From positions 1-64,000 of the forward strand of contig JBGRQD010000017.1 of the NCBI GenBank assembly GCA_041725935.1: 64,000 nt of DNA, read 5' to 3'. The translations under genes and the position numbers were made by a program. Numbering within the stretch: the stretch's first letter is position 1; every line of letters starts with the position of its first letter. The DNA comes from Marivita sp041725935. Its GTDB lineage: Bacteria; Pseudomonadota; Alphaproteobacteria; Rhodobacterales; Rhodobacteraceae. The notes below the pieces were generated by a model. It was given only the letters and a program-made list of their open reading frames with translations, was not told where the DNA came from and searched no databases. Shown one piece after another: positions 33,722 through 42,817 of the stretch.

Positions 33722-34609
33722 ATGGAACATTGGGACGAGGTGCGCACCGCATACCAGGTTGCGCGGCAGGGCACGGTGAGCGGTGCAGCCGAGGTTCTGG
33801 GCGTTCACCACGCCACGGTCATTCGCCATATCGACGCGCTCGAGGGGCGGCTTGGCGTCAAGCTGTTCCAGCGTCATGCCCGAGGCTATACCCCAACCGA
33901 ATCCGGCGAGGACCTGGCCCGCGTTGCCCAGACCACCGAGGACCAGTTGCAGCAATTGGTCGGGCGCATCCGCGGGCGCGGGGCTGACGTGAGTGGCGAA
34001 CTCATGGTCACCTCCATCGTCGAGTTGTCGAATTTTCTGGTTCCGGTCCTTGCGGACTTCAAGGAGGGCTATCCGGGCGTCGTGGTGCGGTATCTGACCG
34101 ATGCGCGCGTCTTCCGGCTTGAATACGGCGAGGCACATGTGGCGATCCGGGCCGGCTCGGCGCCCGATGAGCCCGACAACGTGGTTCAACCGCTTACGCG
34201 GCTCAGGATCGGCCTCTTTGCTTCCAAGAGCTATGTTGGAAAGCACGGTTTGCCCAAGGATGACAGCGATCTGGCGGACCATTTCTTTGTCGGTAACGAC
34301 AATCCCGACAGCCGTGCGCCGTTCGAGGTCTGGCTGCGCAGCAAGGTACCCTATGAGCGCGTGGTTTTCCGGGCGACCGATACCTACAGCATGACCCGCG
34401 CCGTGCGCAGCGGTGCCGGGATCGGGTTCATGCCGGTGGCGGAAGGGGCTGCCGATCCGGACCTTGTCGAAGTGATGCCCTCCAAGGAGGAATGGACAGC
34501 GCCGCTCTGGCTGGTCACCCATGTGGATCTGCACCGAACCGCAAAAGTGCAGGCTCTGCTGGCGCATCTCAAGGAAGCGGTCAAAGTCTTCGACGCGGAC
34601 CATGCCTGA
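33722..34609 (+). CDS. LysR family transcriptional regulator
   Basis: A 295-aa regulator with an N-terminal winged helix-turn-helix (about 5-62, GTVSGAAEVLGVHHATVIRHIDALEGRLGVKLFQR) and a LysR substrate-binding domain (about 90-290). The ATG at 33722 with a GAGGG ribosome-binding site is preferred over the GTG two codons earlier. It is divergent from azoR and overlaps the EamA transporter gene, so either may be its target. Confidence 0.9.
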   Translation: MEHWDEVRTAYQVARQGTVSGAAEVLGVHHATVIRHIDALEGRLGVKLFQRHARGYTPTESGEDLARVAQTTEDQLQQLVGRIRGRGADVSGELMVTSIVELSNFLVPVLADFKEGYPGVVVRYLTDARVFRLEYGEAHVAIRAGSAPDEPDNVVQPLTRLRIGLFASKSYVGKHGLPKDDSDLADHFFVGNDNPDSRAPFEVWLRSKVPYERVVFRATDTYSMTRAVRSGAGIGFMPVAEGAADPDLVEVMPSKEEWTAPLWLVTHVDLHRTAKVQALLAHLKEAVKVFDADHA

Positions 34610-35522
34610 AATGACCGAGGCACGGCGCGGCCATCTGGCGATGCTGGCCTTTTCGGCTCTGGTGGCCGGATCGTTTTCACTGGGGTCGATGGCCGCGCCG
34701 CATATCGCGCCCGAGGCGTTGAACGCAGTCCGGTTCGTGATTGCGGCGATCATCCTGGCCATTCTCGTCTTTTCAACCGGCGGCATGGACCGATCGGCCT
34801 TGCGAGCGCCGTGGCGGTACCTTGTGCTGGCGCTGTTCCTCGTGGCCTATTTCGTGCTGATGTTCGAAGGCCTGAAAACCGGGGCGCCTGTGTCGATGGC
34901 TGCCGTGTTCACTTTGACGCCGCTGATCGCTGCCGGGTTCGGCTGGATGCTCTTGCGGCAGGTCTTGACCGGGCGCATGGCGATTGCGCTGACCATTGGG
35001 GGGATCGGTGCGCTTTGGGTGATCTTCCGGGCGGATCTGTCGGCGCTGCTGGCCTTCGGGATCGGGCGTGGAGAAATGGTCTATTTCGTGGGCTGTGTCG
35101 CGCATGCGGTCTATGCGCCGCTGGTGCCCAAGCTGAACCGGGGCGAACGGCCCGCCGTGTTCACCTTTGGCGTGCTTGTGACCGGGGCGCTGCTGTTGCT
35201 GGTCTTCGGCTTTCCGTCCCTGATGAACACGGACTGGGCGGCTTTGCCCCCGGTGGTCTGGGTGACCATCGCCTACACGGCCGTGTTCGCCAGTGCGCTG
35301 ACGTTCCTGCTGCTGCAATATGCCACCATGCGGATTCCCTCGGCCAAGGTCATGGCCTACACCTACCTGACGCCAAGCTGGGTGATCCTGTGGGAAATGG
35401 CGCTGGGCCAACCCCTGCCGCCTGTGCTGATCCTTGTCGGCGTCGGCATGACGATGGGCGCGCTTGCGCTCTTGCTCAAGGATGACAGTCAGGTGCGAGG
35501 GCGCGTCGCGTCAGAAGGGTAG
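34602..35522 (+). CDS. EamA/DMT family transporter
   Basis: About 306 aa with ten membrane segments in two EamA repeats; the second repeat ends with the usual PSWVILWEMALGQPLPPVLILVGVGMTMGALAL. Substrates are typically metabolites or amino acids exported from the cell; here unknown. The ATG at 34602 overlaps the LysR stop by 8 bp, and 34611 is an alternative. Co-expression with the LysR gene is likely. The 3' end overlaps the convergent TraB gene by 12 bp. Confidence 0.85.
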   Translation: MPEMTEARRGHLAMLAFSALVAGSFSLGSMAAPHIAPEALNAVRFVIAAIILAILVFSTGGMDRSALRAPWRYLVLALFLVAYFVLMFEGLKTGAPVSMAAVFTLTPLIAAGFGWMLLRQVLTGRMAIALTIGGIGALWVIFRADLSALLAFGIGRGEMVYFVGCVAHAVYAPLVPKLNRGERPAVFTFGVLVTGALLLLVFGFPSLMNTDWAALPPVVWVTIAYTAVFASALTFLLLQYATMRIPSAKVMAYTYLTPSWVILWEMALGQPLPPVLILVGVGMTMGALALLLKDDSQVRGRVASEG

Positions 35523-36506
35523 CCGTTCGAGCGTGAACCCCTCGGCTTCGAGCAGGGCAAGTACGCCGTCCTGACCCGGTAGGTGGGCTGCCCCGAAGGC
35601 TGCGATGATCGTGTCATGAGCTTGTGTCGCCTCAAGCAGAACCGGAATCCATGCACGGTTCCGGTCGATCAACAGTTCCTGCTCCATCGTGTCAAAGATA
35701 TCGGCTGCCGTCTCTGCCGCGATGGGGCTGTAGCGTTCGGCAAGGATCGACGACATGGCCCAGCCTTCGGCAGCGGCCTCGTCGAAATAGCTGGCCAGCA
35801 AGGTTGCAAACAGATCCTCACTGATCGCTGGGTCGACCAGTGCCGACAGCATCATGTCGATCTGCACCGCGCGGGGCTGTTCGGCAAAGGCGGCAAAGAT
35901 GGTTTCGACATCTTCCAGCGCGGCACGAGGGATACCTGCGGCAGTCGCGATTTCTTCGATCCGCGCGTCCATGCCGCCCTCGGACAGATCGGTTTCGGAT
36001 ACACAGGGCGGGATCGCCAGCAGGACAGACACGTACCACGGCTGAAACCGTGCCGCCATGAAGGGCGGCAGGCCACGGGCGTTCAAAGCCTCTGACATCT
36101 GGTCCCATTGTGCTGCGTCCAGCAGTTCGGGCAGGGTGGCGTCGGGCATCAGCAACAGGCTGGGATCGGTCATCAGCCGGTCTTGAAGTGCAATTTCGTC
36201 TTCATTGGTCATTTCCAGCAGCAATAGCTCAGCGCTTTCGATGGTGTCGCGCAGGCGGCTCACCGGACCATCGAGGCGCCGATCGGCCAGATGCATCGTC
36301 CCGATCAGGTGCAGCGTTGACGTTCCGCGCGTCGCTTTCCAGTGGTTGCCCTGGGCAAAGGGCGTGCCCCTGATTTCGGCGTCCAGACGTGATTGCTCCT
36401 CGGGGCCAAGCGACTGGCGAAGATCGTTGCCGGAACAGGCGGCAAGCGCAGGCTGAGCCAGACCCAGCCCGAGGCAGCACAGCAGCGACAGCAGACGTAT
36501 GATCAT
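35511..36506 (-). CDS. TraB/GumN family lipoprotein-like or periplasmic protein
   Basis: The 331-aa protein begins with an export signal ending AQPALAAC; the cysteine right after the cut could be a lipobox (inference). The TraB/GumN hallmarks are the LIGTMHLAD strand and, near the end, IIAAFGAAHLPGQDGVLALLEAEGF. The family has a metalloprotease-like (Tiki-related) fold in some members, but bacterial functions are mostly unassigned. It is monocistronic. Confidence 0.82.
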   Translation of the reverse strand: MIIRLLSLLCCLGLGLAQPALAACSGNDLRQSLGPEEQSRLDAEIRGTPFAQGNHWKATRGTSTLHLIGTMHLADRRLDGPVSRLRDTIESAELLLLEMTNEDEIALQDRLMTDPSLLLMPDATLPELLDAAQWDQMSEALNARGLPPFMAARFQPWYVSVLLAIPPCVSETDLSEGGMDARIEEIATAAGIPRAALEDVETIFAAFAEQPRAVQIDMMLSALVDPAISEDLFATLLASYFDEAAAEGWAMSSILAERYSPIAAETAADIFDTMEQELLIDRNRAWIPVLLEATQAHDTIIAAFGAAHLPGQDGVLALLEAEGFTLERLPF

Positions 36507-36587
36507 CGGGGCATCCTTTCGTCGTCGTTCCTGTCAAAGCTAGGCGTTGCGCTTGTCAGCAGCAAGACAGTCACGCATTTATGGCGC

Positions 36588-37253
36588 ATGGAGCGTGAAG
36601 CCGATCTTTACCCGCATGTGAAGGCCTTTTTCGAGGCACAGGGCTATACCGTGAAGGGCGAGGTGGGCCCGGTCGATCTGGTGGCGCTGCGTGGGGACGA
36701 AGAGCCTGTCGTTGTCGAACTCAAGCTGCGGCTCAACTTGACTCTGTATCATCAGGCTGTGACGCGGCTTCGGCTGACCGACCTTGTCTATATCGCGGTG
36801 CTCAAACCCTCCGGTCGCACGGCGCGCCGCGCGCTGCGCGAAAACAGGATCATGTGCCGTCGCCTTGGTTTGGGGTTCCTCACGGTCCGCGCGGATGGTG
36901 TCGTCGAGGTGCACTGCGATCCCGGCCCCTACGTTCCGCGCCGCACCAAGGCCAAGCGCGATGCGCTGTTGCGGACGTTTCAAAGGCTCGAGGGCGACCC
37001 GAACGCGGGCGGCGCAACGCGGCACGGGATCGTCACCGCCTACCGGCAGGATGCGCTGCGCTGTGCGATGTATCTGGCTGAAACCGGGGCCGAGAAAGGC
37101 GCGATCGTCGCCAAGTCGACCGGGGTTTCGAATGCCACAACGCTGATGCGCGACAATCACTACGGCTGGTTCTGCAAGGTCGAGAAAGGGGTCTATGACC
37201 TGACGCCGCAAGGGCGTCAGGGTTTGGCGGATTGGGGCGAAAGCCTCGGCTAG
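36588..37253 (+). CDS. DUF2161 PD-(D/E)xK nuclease-fold protein
   Basis: The 221-aa protein shows the nuclease-fold signature GPVDLVAL (Asp) ... VVVELKL (E-x-K) in its first 50 residues, followed by a conserved RRLGLGFLTVRADG and a C-terminal winged-helix-like segment (AIVAKSTGVSNATTLMRDNHYGWF). The start at 36588 is chosen because MEREADLYPHVKAFF opens the family domain. Target and role are unknown; it is not in an obvious restriction or defence locus. Confidence 0.8.
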   Translation: MEREADLYPHVKAFFEAQGYTVKGEVGPVDLVALRGDEEPVVVELKLRLNLTLYHQAVTRLRLTDLVYIAVLKPSGRTARRALRENRIMCRRLGLGFLTVRADGVVEVHCDPGPYVPRRTKAKRDALLRTFQRLEGDPNAGGATRHGIVTAYRQDALRCAMYLAETGAEKGAIVAKSTGVSNATTLMRDNHYGWFCKVEKGVYDLTPQGRQGLADWGESLG

Positions 37254-37264
37254 AGCGGCCCGCT

Positions 37265-39760
37265 TTATTCCACCTTGATCGGCAGCGATGCGATGCTGTC
37301 CCGGTCCTGACGGATGAAATACTGCACCACATAGTCACCCGGCGTGTCTGGCAGCGTGATCGACACCGGGCTGCCGTCACGTGTATAGGCCCAGCTTTGC
37401 CACTGCGCACCGCCGCTTGCCCCCACAAGTCCAACGCCGATGTAATCCTCGTTGTAGTCCGGTCCGGTCCATCCGATCTGGATGGTCGATCCCGGCGCCG
37501 TCGTTTCAGGCGCGGTCAGCGTGGCGGTGACCGGGGTCACCGTGATCGGAATTTCGGCGATTGCACTCCTGTCCTGACGGACGAAATACCGGATGAGGTA
37601 CTCACCGGGTGTGGCCGGCACCAACAGCTCGGTCGGTGACCCGTCGCGCGTATAGGCCCAGTTCTCCCATTGAGCACCGCCTTGTGCGTCCACACGTCCG
37701 ATGCCGAGGTAATCCTCGGCATAATCCGGCCCTGTCCAGGCCACCTGGATGGTCGATCCCATTGGGGCCTCGGCCGGGGCATCCAGAGTCGCTTCCACTG
37801 GTTTCAAAGAGATCGGCACCGACGCTAAAGGCGTGCGATCCTGCCGCTGGAAATAGGTGATCAGGTAGTCGCCGGGTTCTGGTGGCATGACCAGTTTGAG
37901 CGGATTGCCCTCACGTGTGTAGGCCCAGTTCTCCCAGGCGGCACCGCCTTGTGCGTCGACTCGGCCGATGCCGATGTAGTCCTCGGCATAATCCGGCCCG
38001 GTCCAGCCGATCTGGATGGTCGATCCTGCTGTGGCCTCGGTTGGGGCGGTGATGCTCGCGCCCACTGCGGTTAACGTGATCGGCACGGACACCAGAGGCG
38101 TGCGATCCTGCCGCTGGAAATAGGTGATCAGGTAGTCGCCGGGTTCTGGTGGAATAACCAGCTTGAGCGGACTGCCCTCACGTGTGTAGGTCCAGTTCTC
38201 CCAGGCCGCACCGCCCTGTGCGTCGACGCGGCCGATGCCGATATAGTCCTCGGCATAATCCGGACCGGTCCAGCCAATCTCGATGGTCGATCCGGCTTCT
38301 GCCTCGGTCGGGGCGATGATCTGTGCGGTGACGTCGGTTGCGGTAAAGGCGATGTTGGTCAGGGGCGTTCTGTCCTGCCGCATGAAATAGGTGATGGTAT
38401 AGTCGCCGGGTTCCGCCGGAACGGTCAGTTTCAATGGCGATCCGGTGCGCGTGTAGGCCCAGTTCTCCCAGGCCGCACCGCCTTGTGCGTCGACTCGGCC
38501 GATGCCGATGTAATCCTCGGCATAATCTGGCCCGGTCCAGTCGACCACGATCTCGGATCCCGCTGGCGCTTCGGCCACGGCGTTCAGCGTTCCGGTGGCC
38601 GGTGTGACCATGATTTCCGCCTCACCCAGCGGTTCGCGCCCGTCGCGCTTGAAATACCGGATCAGGTGCAGGCCGGGCGTTGGCGGCACCAGCAGGTCAA
38701 CCGGGTTGCCATCAGTGGTGCGGGTCCAGTTCTGCCACTGCGCCCCGCCTTCCGCATCTGCGGCACCTATCCCGATATAGTCCTCTTTTTCGTTCGGTCC
38801 GACCCAGCCGACCTGGATCGTGCTGCCAGCAACGGCCTCGGCCGGGGCAAGAACGCGGGCAGTTTCCTGTGGTTCGGGAAAGGCGATCTGAACGGTTGCC
38901 GTTTCTCCGATGGCCACGAATTGCCGTGTCATCTCGGTCTCGAGCGACATACTGTAGGCGATCGCCGTGTACGACCCTTCGGGCAGTTGCAGATCAAGCG
39001 GATTGCCTTCGGTATCACTCAGCACGGTTTCGGTGTTGCTCGTCAATTCCCATAGTACCGGGCCAGACACGAGGGTGTCGCTGCCTTCGATCACGGCAGA
39101 AAGCGCGGTTTGAACGAGAACGGGTTCCGGTTCGGGTTCGGGCGCTGCGGCGACCTGCGTCAAGGCCGCGGTCAGCTGGTCGGCGGTGTCAGCGGTCAGG
39201 AATTGCCCGCCGGTTTCATCCGCGATGCACTGCATCTGGGCCAGCGCCTCGGCATCCGACCCGATGTCAAAGCCGATCACATGGGCGGTGAAATCAATGC
39301 CCGCCTCTTCAAGAAGCCGTGCCGCGGCACAGGGATCGGGATTGCAGGTTTCGACCCCGTCACTGACAAGGATCACCGTCGCCTTTTCCTCGGTATAGCG
39401 CAGCGCCTGTGCGGCGGCGATCACCGCATCGGTCATCGGGGTCTTGCCCAGCGGCTTGATCGCGTTCACGGCGTTTGCGATCTGCGCGCCGGTGCCGGGC
39501 GCAGGGGCCACGACTGTTTCGATATCCGTGCATTCGCCGCGTTCGCGGTGACCGTAAACTGTCAGGCCAAGCCCTTGTTCTGCCGGGAAATCGGAGAGAA
39601 GATTACCGACAACCTCTTGTGCAATGGTGATCTTGGCCACGCCCTCCACCTGCCCCCACATGGAGCCCGACCCGTCCATCACAAGAACCGTGTTCGGTTG
39701 GTCCTGCGCGGTGGCCATCGTGGCAAACGCGGTCAGGGAAAGCGCAAGCAATTGTCGCAT
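37265..39760 (-). CDS. Secreted von Willebrand A protein with six 89-residue repeats
   Basis: The 831-aa protein has a signal peptide (about 1-18) and a VWA domain (about 22-200) with an intact MIDAS site: DGSGS at 29-33, T110/D111 and D134. Residues 206-214 are a Pro-Glu spacer. After a linker domain (about 215-300) come six repeats whose WxGP motif recurs at 319, 408, 497, 586, 675 and 764, exactly 89 residues apart. Each repeat has EDYIGIG, a GGAxWxNW stretch and GDYxIxYF..RQDR. The protein is probably periplasmic or surface-exposed and adhesive, or a scaffold; no partner gene is adjacent. Confidence 0.8.
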   Translation of the reverse strand: MRQLLALSLTAFATMATAQDQPNTVLVMDGSGSMWGQVEGVAKITIAQEVVGNLLSDFPAEQGLGLTVYGHRERGECTDIETVVAPAPGTGAQIANAVNAIKPLGKTPMTDAVIAAAQALRYTEEKATVILVSDGVETCNPDPCAAARLLEEAGIDFTAHVIGFDIGSDAEALAQMQCIADETGGQFLTADTADQLTAALTQVAAAPEPEPEPVLVQTALSAVIEGSDTLVSGPVLWELTSNTETVLSDTEGNPLDLQLPEGSYTAIAYSMSLETEMTRQFVAIGETATVQIAFPEPQETARVLAPAEAVAGSTIQVGWVGPNEKEDYIGIGAADAEGGAQWQNWTRTTDGNPVDLLVPPTPGLHLIRYFKRDGREPLGEAEIMVTPATGTLNAVAEAPAGSEIVVDWTGPDYAEDYIGIGRVDAQGGAAWENWAYTRTGSPLKLTVPAEPGDYTITYFMRQDRTPLTNIAFTATDVTAQIIAPTEAEAGSTIEIGWTGPDYAEDYIGIGRVDAQGGAAWENWTYTREGSPLKLVIPPEPGDYLITYFQRQDRTPLVSVPITLTAVGASITAPTEATAGSTIQIGWTGPDYAEDYIGIGRVDAQGGAAWENWAYTREGNPLKLVMPPEPGDYLITYFQRQDRTPLASVPISLKPVEATLDAPAEAPMGSTIQVAWTGPDYAEDYLGIGRVDAQGGAQWENWAYTRDGSPTELLVPATPGEYLIRYFVRQDRSAIAEIPITVTPVTATLTAPETTAPGSTIQIGWTGPDYNEDYIGVGLVGASGGAQWQSWAYTRDGSPVSITLPDTPGDYVVQYFIRQDRDSIASLPIKVE
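37268..38857 (-). repeat. Six tandem 267-bp repeats within the VWA gene
   Basis: The DNA encoding the 89-residue units is itself strongly repeated, with repeats 2 to 5 (about 37790-38600) nearly identical over long stretches. This suggests recent duplication or gene conversion. The ends, repeats 1 and 6, are the most divergent, as is typical of arrays that expand from the middle. Confidence 0.85.
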
Positions 39761-40018
39761 CTAGTCATCCTTAAATCTTGTCGTTCAATGGGTGTTAGAA
39801 AACCACGTTGCCGACGCGCTGCCCAGCGTTTCATGACACTGGACCAAAGAAATTTTCTACTTGGTTGTGATACGTTCCTTGCCTACTTATTGCGCAAATG
39901 AGATAAAAACGGGCAATAACGCTGCGCTGATGGGCAGAACCTAGGCAAACAGCACGGTTGGCATTCCGTTTATGCCCGTGGTGACGCAGCGTGGCGCGGA
40001 CGATATGGGGATATTCAC

Positions 40019-41026
40019 ATGCTGAAAAAGACTCTCGCAGCTGTTGCTGCAACATTGGGCCTGACAGGGGCTGCCTTTGCTCAGGCGGATTTTCCGTTTG
40101 CCCTCGACTGGAAATTCGAAGGACCGGCTGCGCCGTATTTCGTGGCCATCGACAAGGGCCATTTCGAAGAAGCCGGCCTGTCGGTCGAAATCTCGGCGGG
40201 ACAAGGCTCGCTCGACGCTATCCCGAAAGTTGCCACGGGCGCATTTCCGGTGGGCTTTGCCGACATCAACTCGCTGATCAAGTTCCTCGATCAGAACCCC
40301 GGCGCGCCTGTCACGGCTGTTATGATGATCTACGACAAGCCGCCCTTTGCCATCATCGGCCGCAAGTCGCTTGGCGTCGAAGTGCCCAAGGATCTCGAAG
40401 GCCGTGTTCTGGGCGCACCGCCCCCCGATGGCGCATGGGCGCAGTTCCCGGCTTTTGCCATTGCGAATGATCTGGATGTCTCAGCCATCACGGTCGAACC
40501 AGTGGGCTTCCCGACACGTGAACCGATGCTCGCCGAGGGAAATGTTGCGGCTGTCACCGGGTTTTCCTTCTCGTCCTACCTGAACCTCGTGCGCCTCGGT
40601 GTGCCCGAGGATGACATTTCCACCATCCTGATGGCGGATTACGGGTTGGAGCTTTATGGCAACGCGGTCATCGCAAACACGAATTTCGCCGCCGACAATC
40701 CCGAACTGATCACTGGCTTCCTTACGGCGATTGCCGCTGGCTGGAAAGACGCGATTGCCGATCCGGACATGGCCATTGCCAGCCTGATCGAACGGAACCC
40801 GGCTGCGGATGCAGAGCTTGAAAAGCGCCGTCTGGAGCTGTCAATCGACGCCAATGTCGCAACCGATTTTGCACTTGCCAACGGACTCGGCGGGATTGAT
40901 GACGCCCGCATGGCCAAGGCGCTGGAGCAGATCGCACAAACCTATGAGTTCCAGAACGAACCGGATGCGAGCCTTTATTTCACCGACGCCTACCTGCCCG
41001 ACGCAAGCCTGCGCATGCTGAAATAA
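40019..41026 (+). CDS. ABC importer substrate-binding protein (NMT1/SsuA-like)
   Basis: The 335-aa periplasmic protein has a signal peptide (cleavage about A22|Q). The mature part reads FPFALDWKFEGPAAPYFVAIDKGHFEEAGLSVEISAGQGSLDA.., typical of the NMT1/THI5/SsuA family, which binds sulfonates, pyrimidine precursors of thiamine, or related small molecules. The DWKFEGPAAPYFVA segment leans toward thiamine-precursor or nitrile-like binders, but the ligand cannot be decided. Its ATPase and permease follow. Confidence 0.85.
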   Translation: MLKKTLAAVAATLGLTGAAFAQADFPFALDWKFEGPAAPYFVAIDKGHFEEAGLSVEISAGQGSLDAIPKVATGAFPVGFADINSLIKFLDQNPGAPVTAVMMIYDKPPFAIIGRKSLGVEVPKDLEGRVLGAPPPDGAWAQFPAFAIANDLDVSAITVEPVGFPTREPMLAEGNVAAVTGFSFSSYLNLVRLGVPEDDISTILMADYGLELYGNAVIANTNFAADNPELITGFLTAIAAGWKDAIADPDMAIASLIERNPAADAELEKRRLELSIDANVATDFALANGLGGIDDARMAKALEQIAQTYEFQNEPDASLYFTDAYLPDASLRMLK

Positions 41027-41038
41027 GTCACCCAACGG

Positions 41039-41063
41039 GCCGACCGTGCGTGTCGCGGTCGGC
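41039..41063 (+). promoter_or_regulatory. Intercistronic stem-loop in the ABC operon
   Basis: GCCGACCG (41039-41046) and CGGTCGGC (41056-41063) form a perfect 8-bp stem 12 bp after the binding-protein stop. Such hairpins often stabilise the upstream message or attenuate read-through so the binding protein is made in excess over the membrane parts. Confidence 0.55.
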
Positions 41064-41078
41064 TCTTGAATACGGACG

Positions 41079-41885
41079 GTGCGCGTGTCGGACAATCTCA
41101 TCGAAATCAAGGGCGTGCGACACGCCTACCAAACCAAATCCGGACCATTGCCGGTCTTGGATGGGCTTGAACTGAGCGTTCCCGAAGGTGGGTTTGCTGC
41201 AGTTGTTGGCCCCTCAGGATGTGGCAAATCCACGTTGACGCGGCTGATCGCGGGGCTGATGAAGCCCGATCACGGTGAAGTCTGGCTACATGGCGAGATG
41301 GTCAAGGGGCCGAAATCTGTCGTTGGCATGGCATTCCAGAACCCGGTCCTGCTCGAATGGCGGACGATCCTGCAGAACGTCATGCTGCCGCTCGAGATCG
41401 TTCCGACCGAATTGTCGAAACGCGAAAAGGAAGACCGCGCTCGCAAGCTTCTTGCTCTGGTCGGTCTGGAAGGGTTCGAGGACAAGCGCCCCAGTGAACT
41501 GTCCGGCGGGATGCGCCAACGCGCATCGCTGTGCCGATCGATTGTTCACAAACCCGAAGTTCTGATCCTTGATGAGCCGTTCGGCGCGCTGGATGCCTTC
41601 ACCCGCGAAGACCTCTGGCAGACCATGCACAAGGTCAAGGCCGAGGAGCCGTTTACCGGCGTGCTGATCACCCATGACCTGCGCGAGTCGATCTTCCTTT
41701 CCGATCAGGTTGTCGTGCTGTCGGGCCGGCCCGCAAAGACGCAATACGTGATGGATGTGCACCTGACGGGTCAGCGCGACATCGAAAACTTGTATACGCC
41801 CGAGTCCGCAGAGGCGCTGAATATCCTGCGCCGCCAGATCCAGATTGCGCAGGGACGTACAGACGAACACGAGGACGGCCGATGA
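41079..41885 (+). CDS. ABC importer ATP-binding protein (SsuB/TauB-like)
   Basis: A 268-aa ATPase with Walker A GPSGCGKST, signature LSGGMRQRASL and Walker B VLILDEPFGALD, with the H-loop ITHDLRES. The likely start is a GTG at 41079 (another GTG two codons later). It ends with an ATGA overlap into the permease gene. Together with the neighbours it makes a complete importer. Confidence 0.92.
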   Translation: MRVSDNLIEIKGVRHAYQTKSGPLPVLDGLELSVPEGGFAAVVGPSGCGKSTLTRLIAGLMKPDHGEVWLHGEMVKGPKSVVGMAFQNPVLLEWRTILQNVMLPLEIVPTELSKREKEDRARKLLALVGLEGFEDKRPSELSGGMRQRASLCRSIVHKPEVLILDEPFGALDAFTREDLWQTMHKVKAEEPFTGVLITHDLRESIFLSDQVVVLSGRPAKTQYVMDVHLTGQRDIENLYTPESAEALNILRRQIQIAQGRTDEHEDGR

Positions 41886-42646
41886 CCCTGCGCAACATCC
41901 TTGTCCCGGTTGCCGCGATCTTGGTGTTCGGCATTCTTTGGGAGCTGCTAGTCTGGGCCAATGACTGGCCGAACTACGTGATGGCATCGCCTTCGGACCT
42001 GCCGCCCGCCTATTCCCAATATTGGGAACTGTTCATCGTCATGGGCTGGCAGACCTTGTGGCGCACGGTGGTCGGCCTGGTGCTGGCGATTGCCTTTGGC
42101 GTGTTCCTTGGCATGATCATGGGCTTCTCGCGGCTTATGCGCGATGCGCTTTATCCGCTTCTGGTCGGGTTCAACGCAATTCCCAAGGCCACGGTCGTGC
42201 CCATCGTGGCTCTGCTTTTCGTGGGTGATCACAACTTCAACACTATCCTCATCGCCTTCATGATCTCGTTCTTCCCGATTGCCGTGTCGGTGTCGATCGG
42301 GCTGAGCACGCTTGAACCCGAATACCGTGACATCTTGCGGTCTCTGGGCGCGTCGCGGACGACGATTTTCTGGAAGATCGCGCTGCCCAAGACGCTGCCT
42401 GAATTCTTCGGCGCGCTGAAGGTCGCGGTCACGCTTGCGTTCATCGGCACCAACCTGATGGAAATCGTGTCGCCGCATGGGCGCGGGTTGGGGGCGCTGT
42501 TCGATTCCGGCAAGACGAATTCAGACTACCCGCTGATGTTCGCGGTCCTGATCGCGCTCGCACTGATGGGCATCGTTCTGTATTATGTCGTGGTCGCTCT
42601 GGAAAAGATCTTTGCGGGCTGGGCGGAACGGTCGCCGAGCTACTGA
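41882..42646 (+). CDS. ABC importer permease (SsuC/TauC-like)
   Basis: A 254-aa integral membrane protein with six segments and the EAA-type loop EPEYRDILRSLGASRTTIFWKIALPKTLPEF that contacts the ATPase. It overlaps the ATPase gene by 4 bp. The operon ends here; the next gene has its own promoter. Confidence 0.92.
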   Translation: MTLRNILVPVAAILVFGILWELLVWANDWPNYVMASPSDLPPAYSQYWELFIVMGWQTLWRTVVGLVLAIAFGVFLGMIMGFSRLMRDALYPLLVGFNAIPKATVVPIVALLFVGDHNFNTILIAFMISFFPIAVSVSIGLSTLEPEYRDILRSLGASRTTIFWKIALPKTLPEFFGALKVAVTLAFIGTNLMEIVSPHGRGLGALFDSGKTNSDYPLMFAVLIALALMGIVLYYVVVALEKIFAGWAERSPSY

Positions 42647-42692
42647 ATACAAGCCCCGTTGACCCCCTGATTTCGTGAAAAATTTACAATTG

Positions 42693-42728
42693 AGCGTGTT
42701 GACTCACGCTTTCGCGATGCCTAGTTAT
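42693..42728 (+). promoter_or_regulatory. groES: groESL promoter with an inverted repeat around the -35
   Basis: A -35-like TTGACT (42699-42704) is followed after 17 bp by TAGTTA (42722-42727). The -35 is flanked exactly by AGCGTG (42693-42698) and CACGCT (42705-42710), a perfect 6-bp inverted repeat, which is a possible second operator in addition to CIRCE. Confidence 0.45.
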
Positions 42729-42734
42729 CCGCCG

Positions 42735-42761
42735 TTAGCACTCAGCTACAGAGAGTGACAA
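42735..42761 (+). promoter_or_regulatory. groES: CIRCE-like HrcA operator
   Basis: The left arm TTAGCACTC (42735-42743) is a perfect CIRCE half. After the expected 9-nt spacer the right arm GAGTGACAA (42753-42761) matches 7 of 9 positions of GAGTGCTAA. It lies about 57 bp upstream of groES, the standard position for heat-shock repression by HrcA. Confidence 0.85.
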
Positions 42762-42817
42762 CAGTCCTTCGGGAGCGAGGGGCTTTAGTGGAAACCTTTG
42801 AGCAAGGAGACTCGAAG

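Noticed and set aside
39900..40018. Thiamine (TPP) riboswitch ahead of the NMT1/SsuA-type importer
   Set aside because: The conserved CUGAGA and ACCUGAUC blocks of the TPP element are not present in the 258-bp upstream region.
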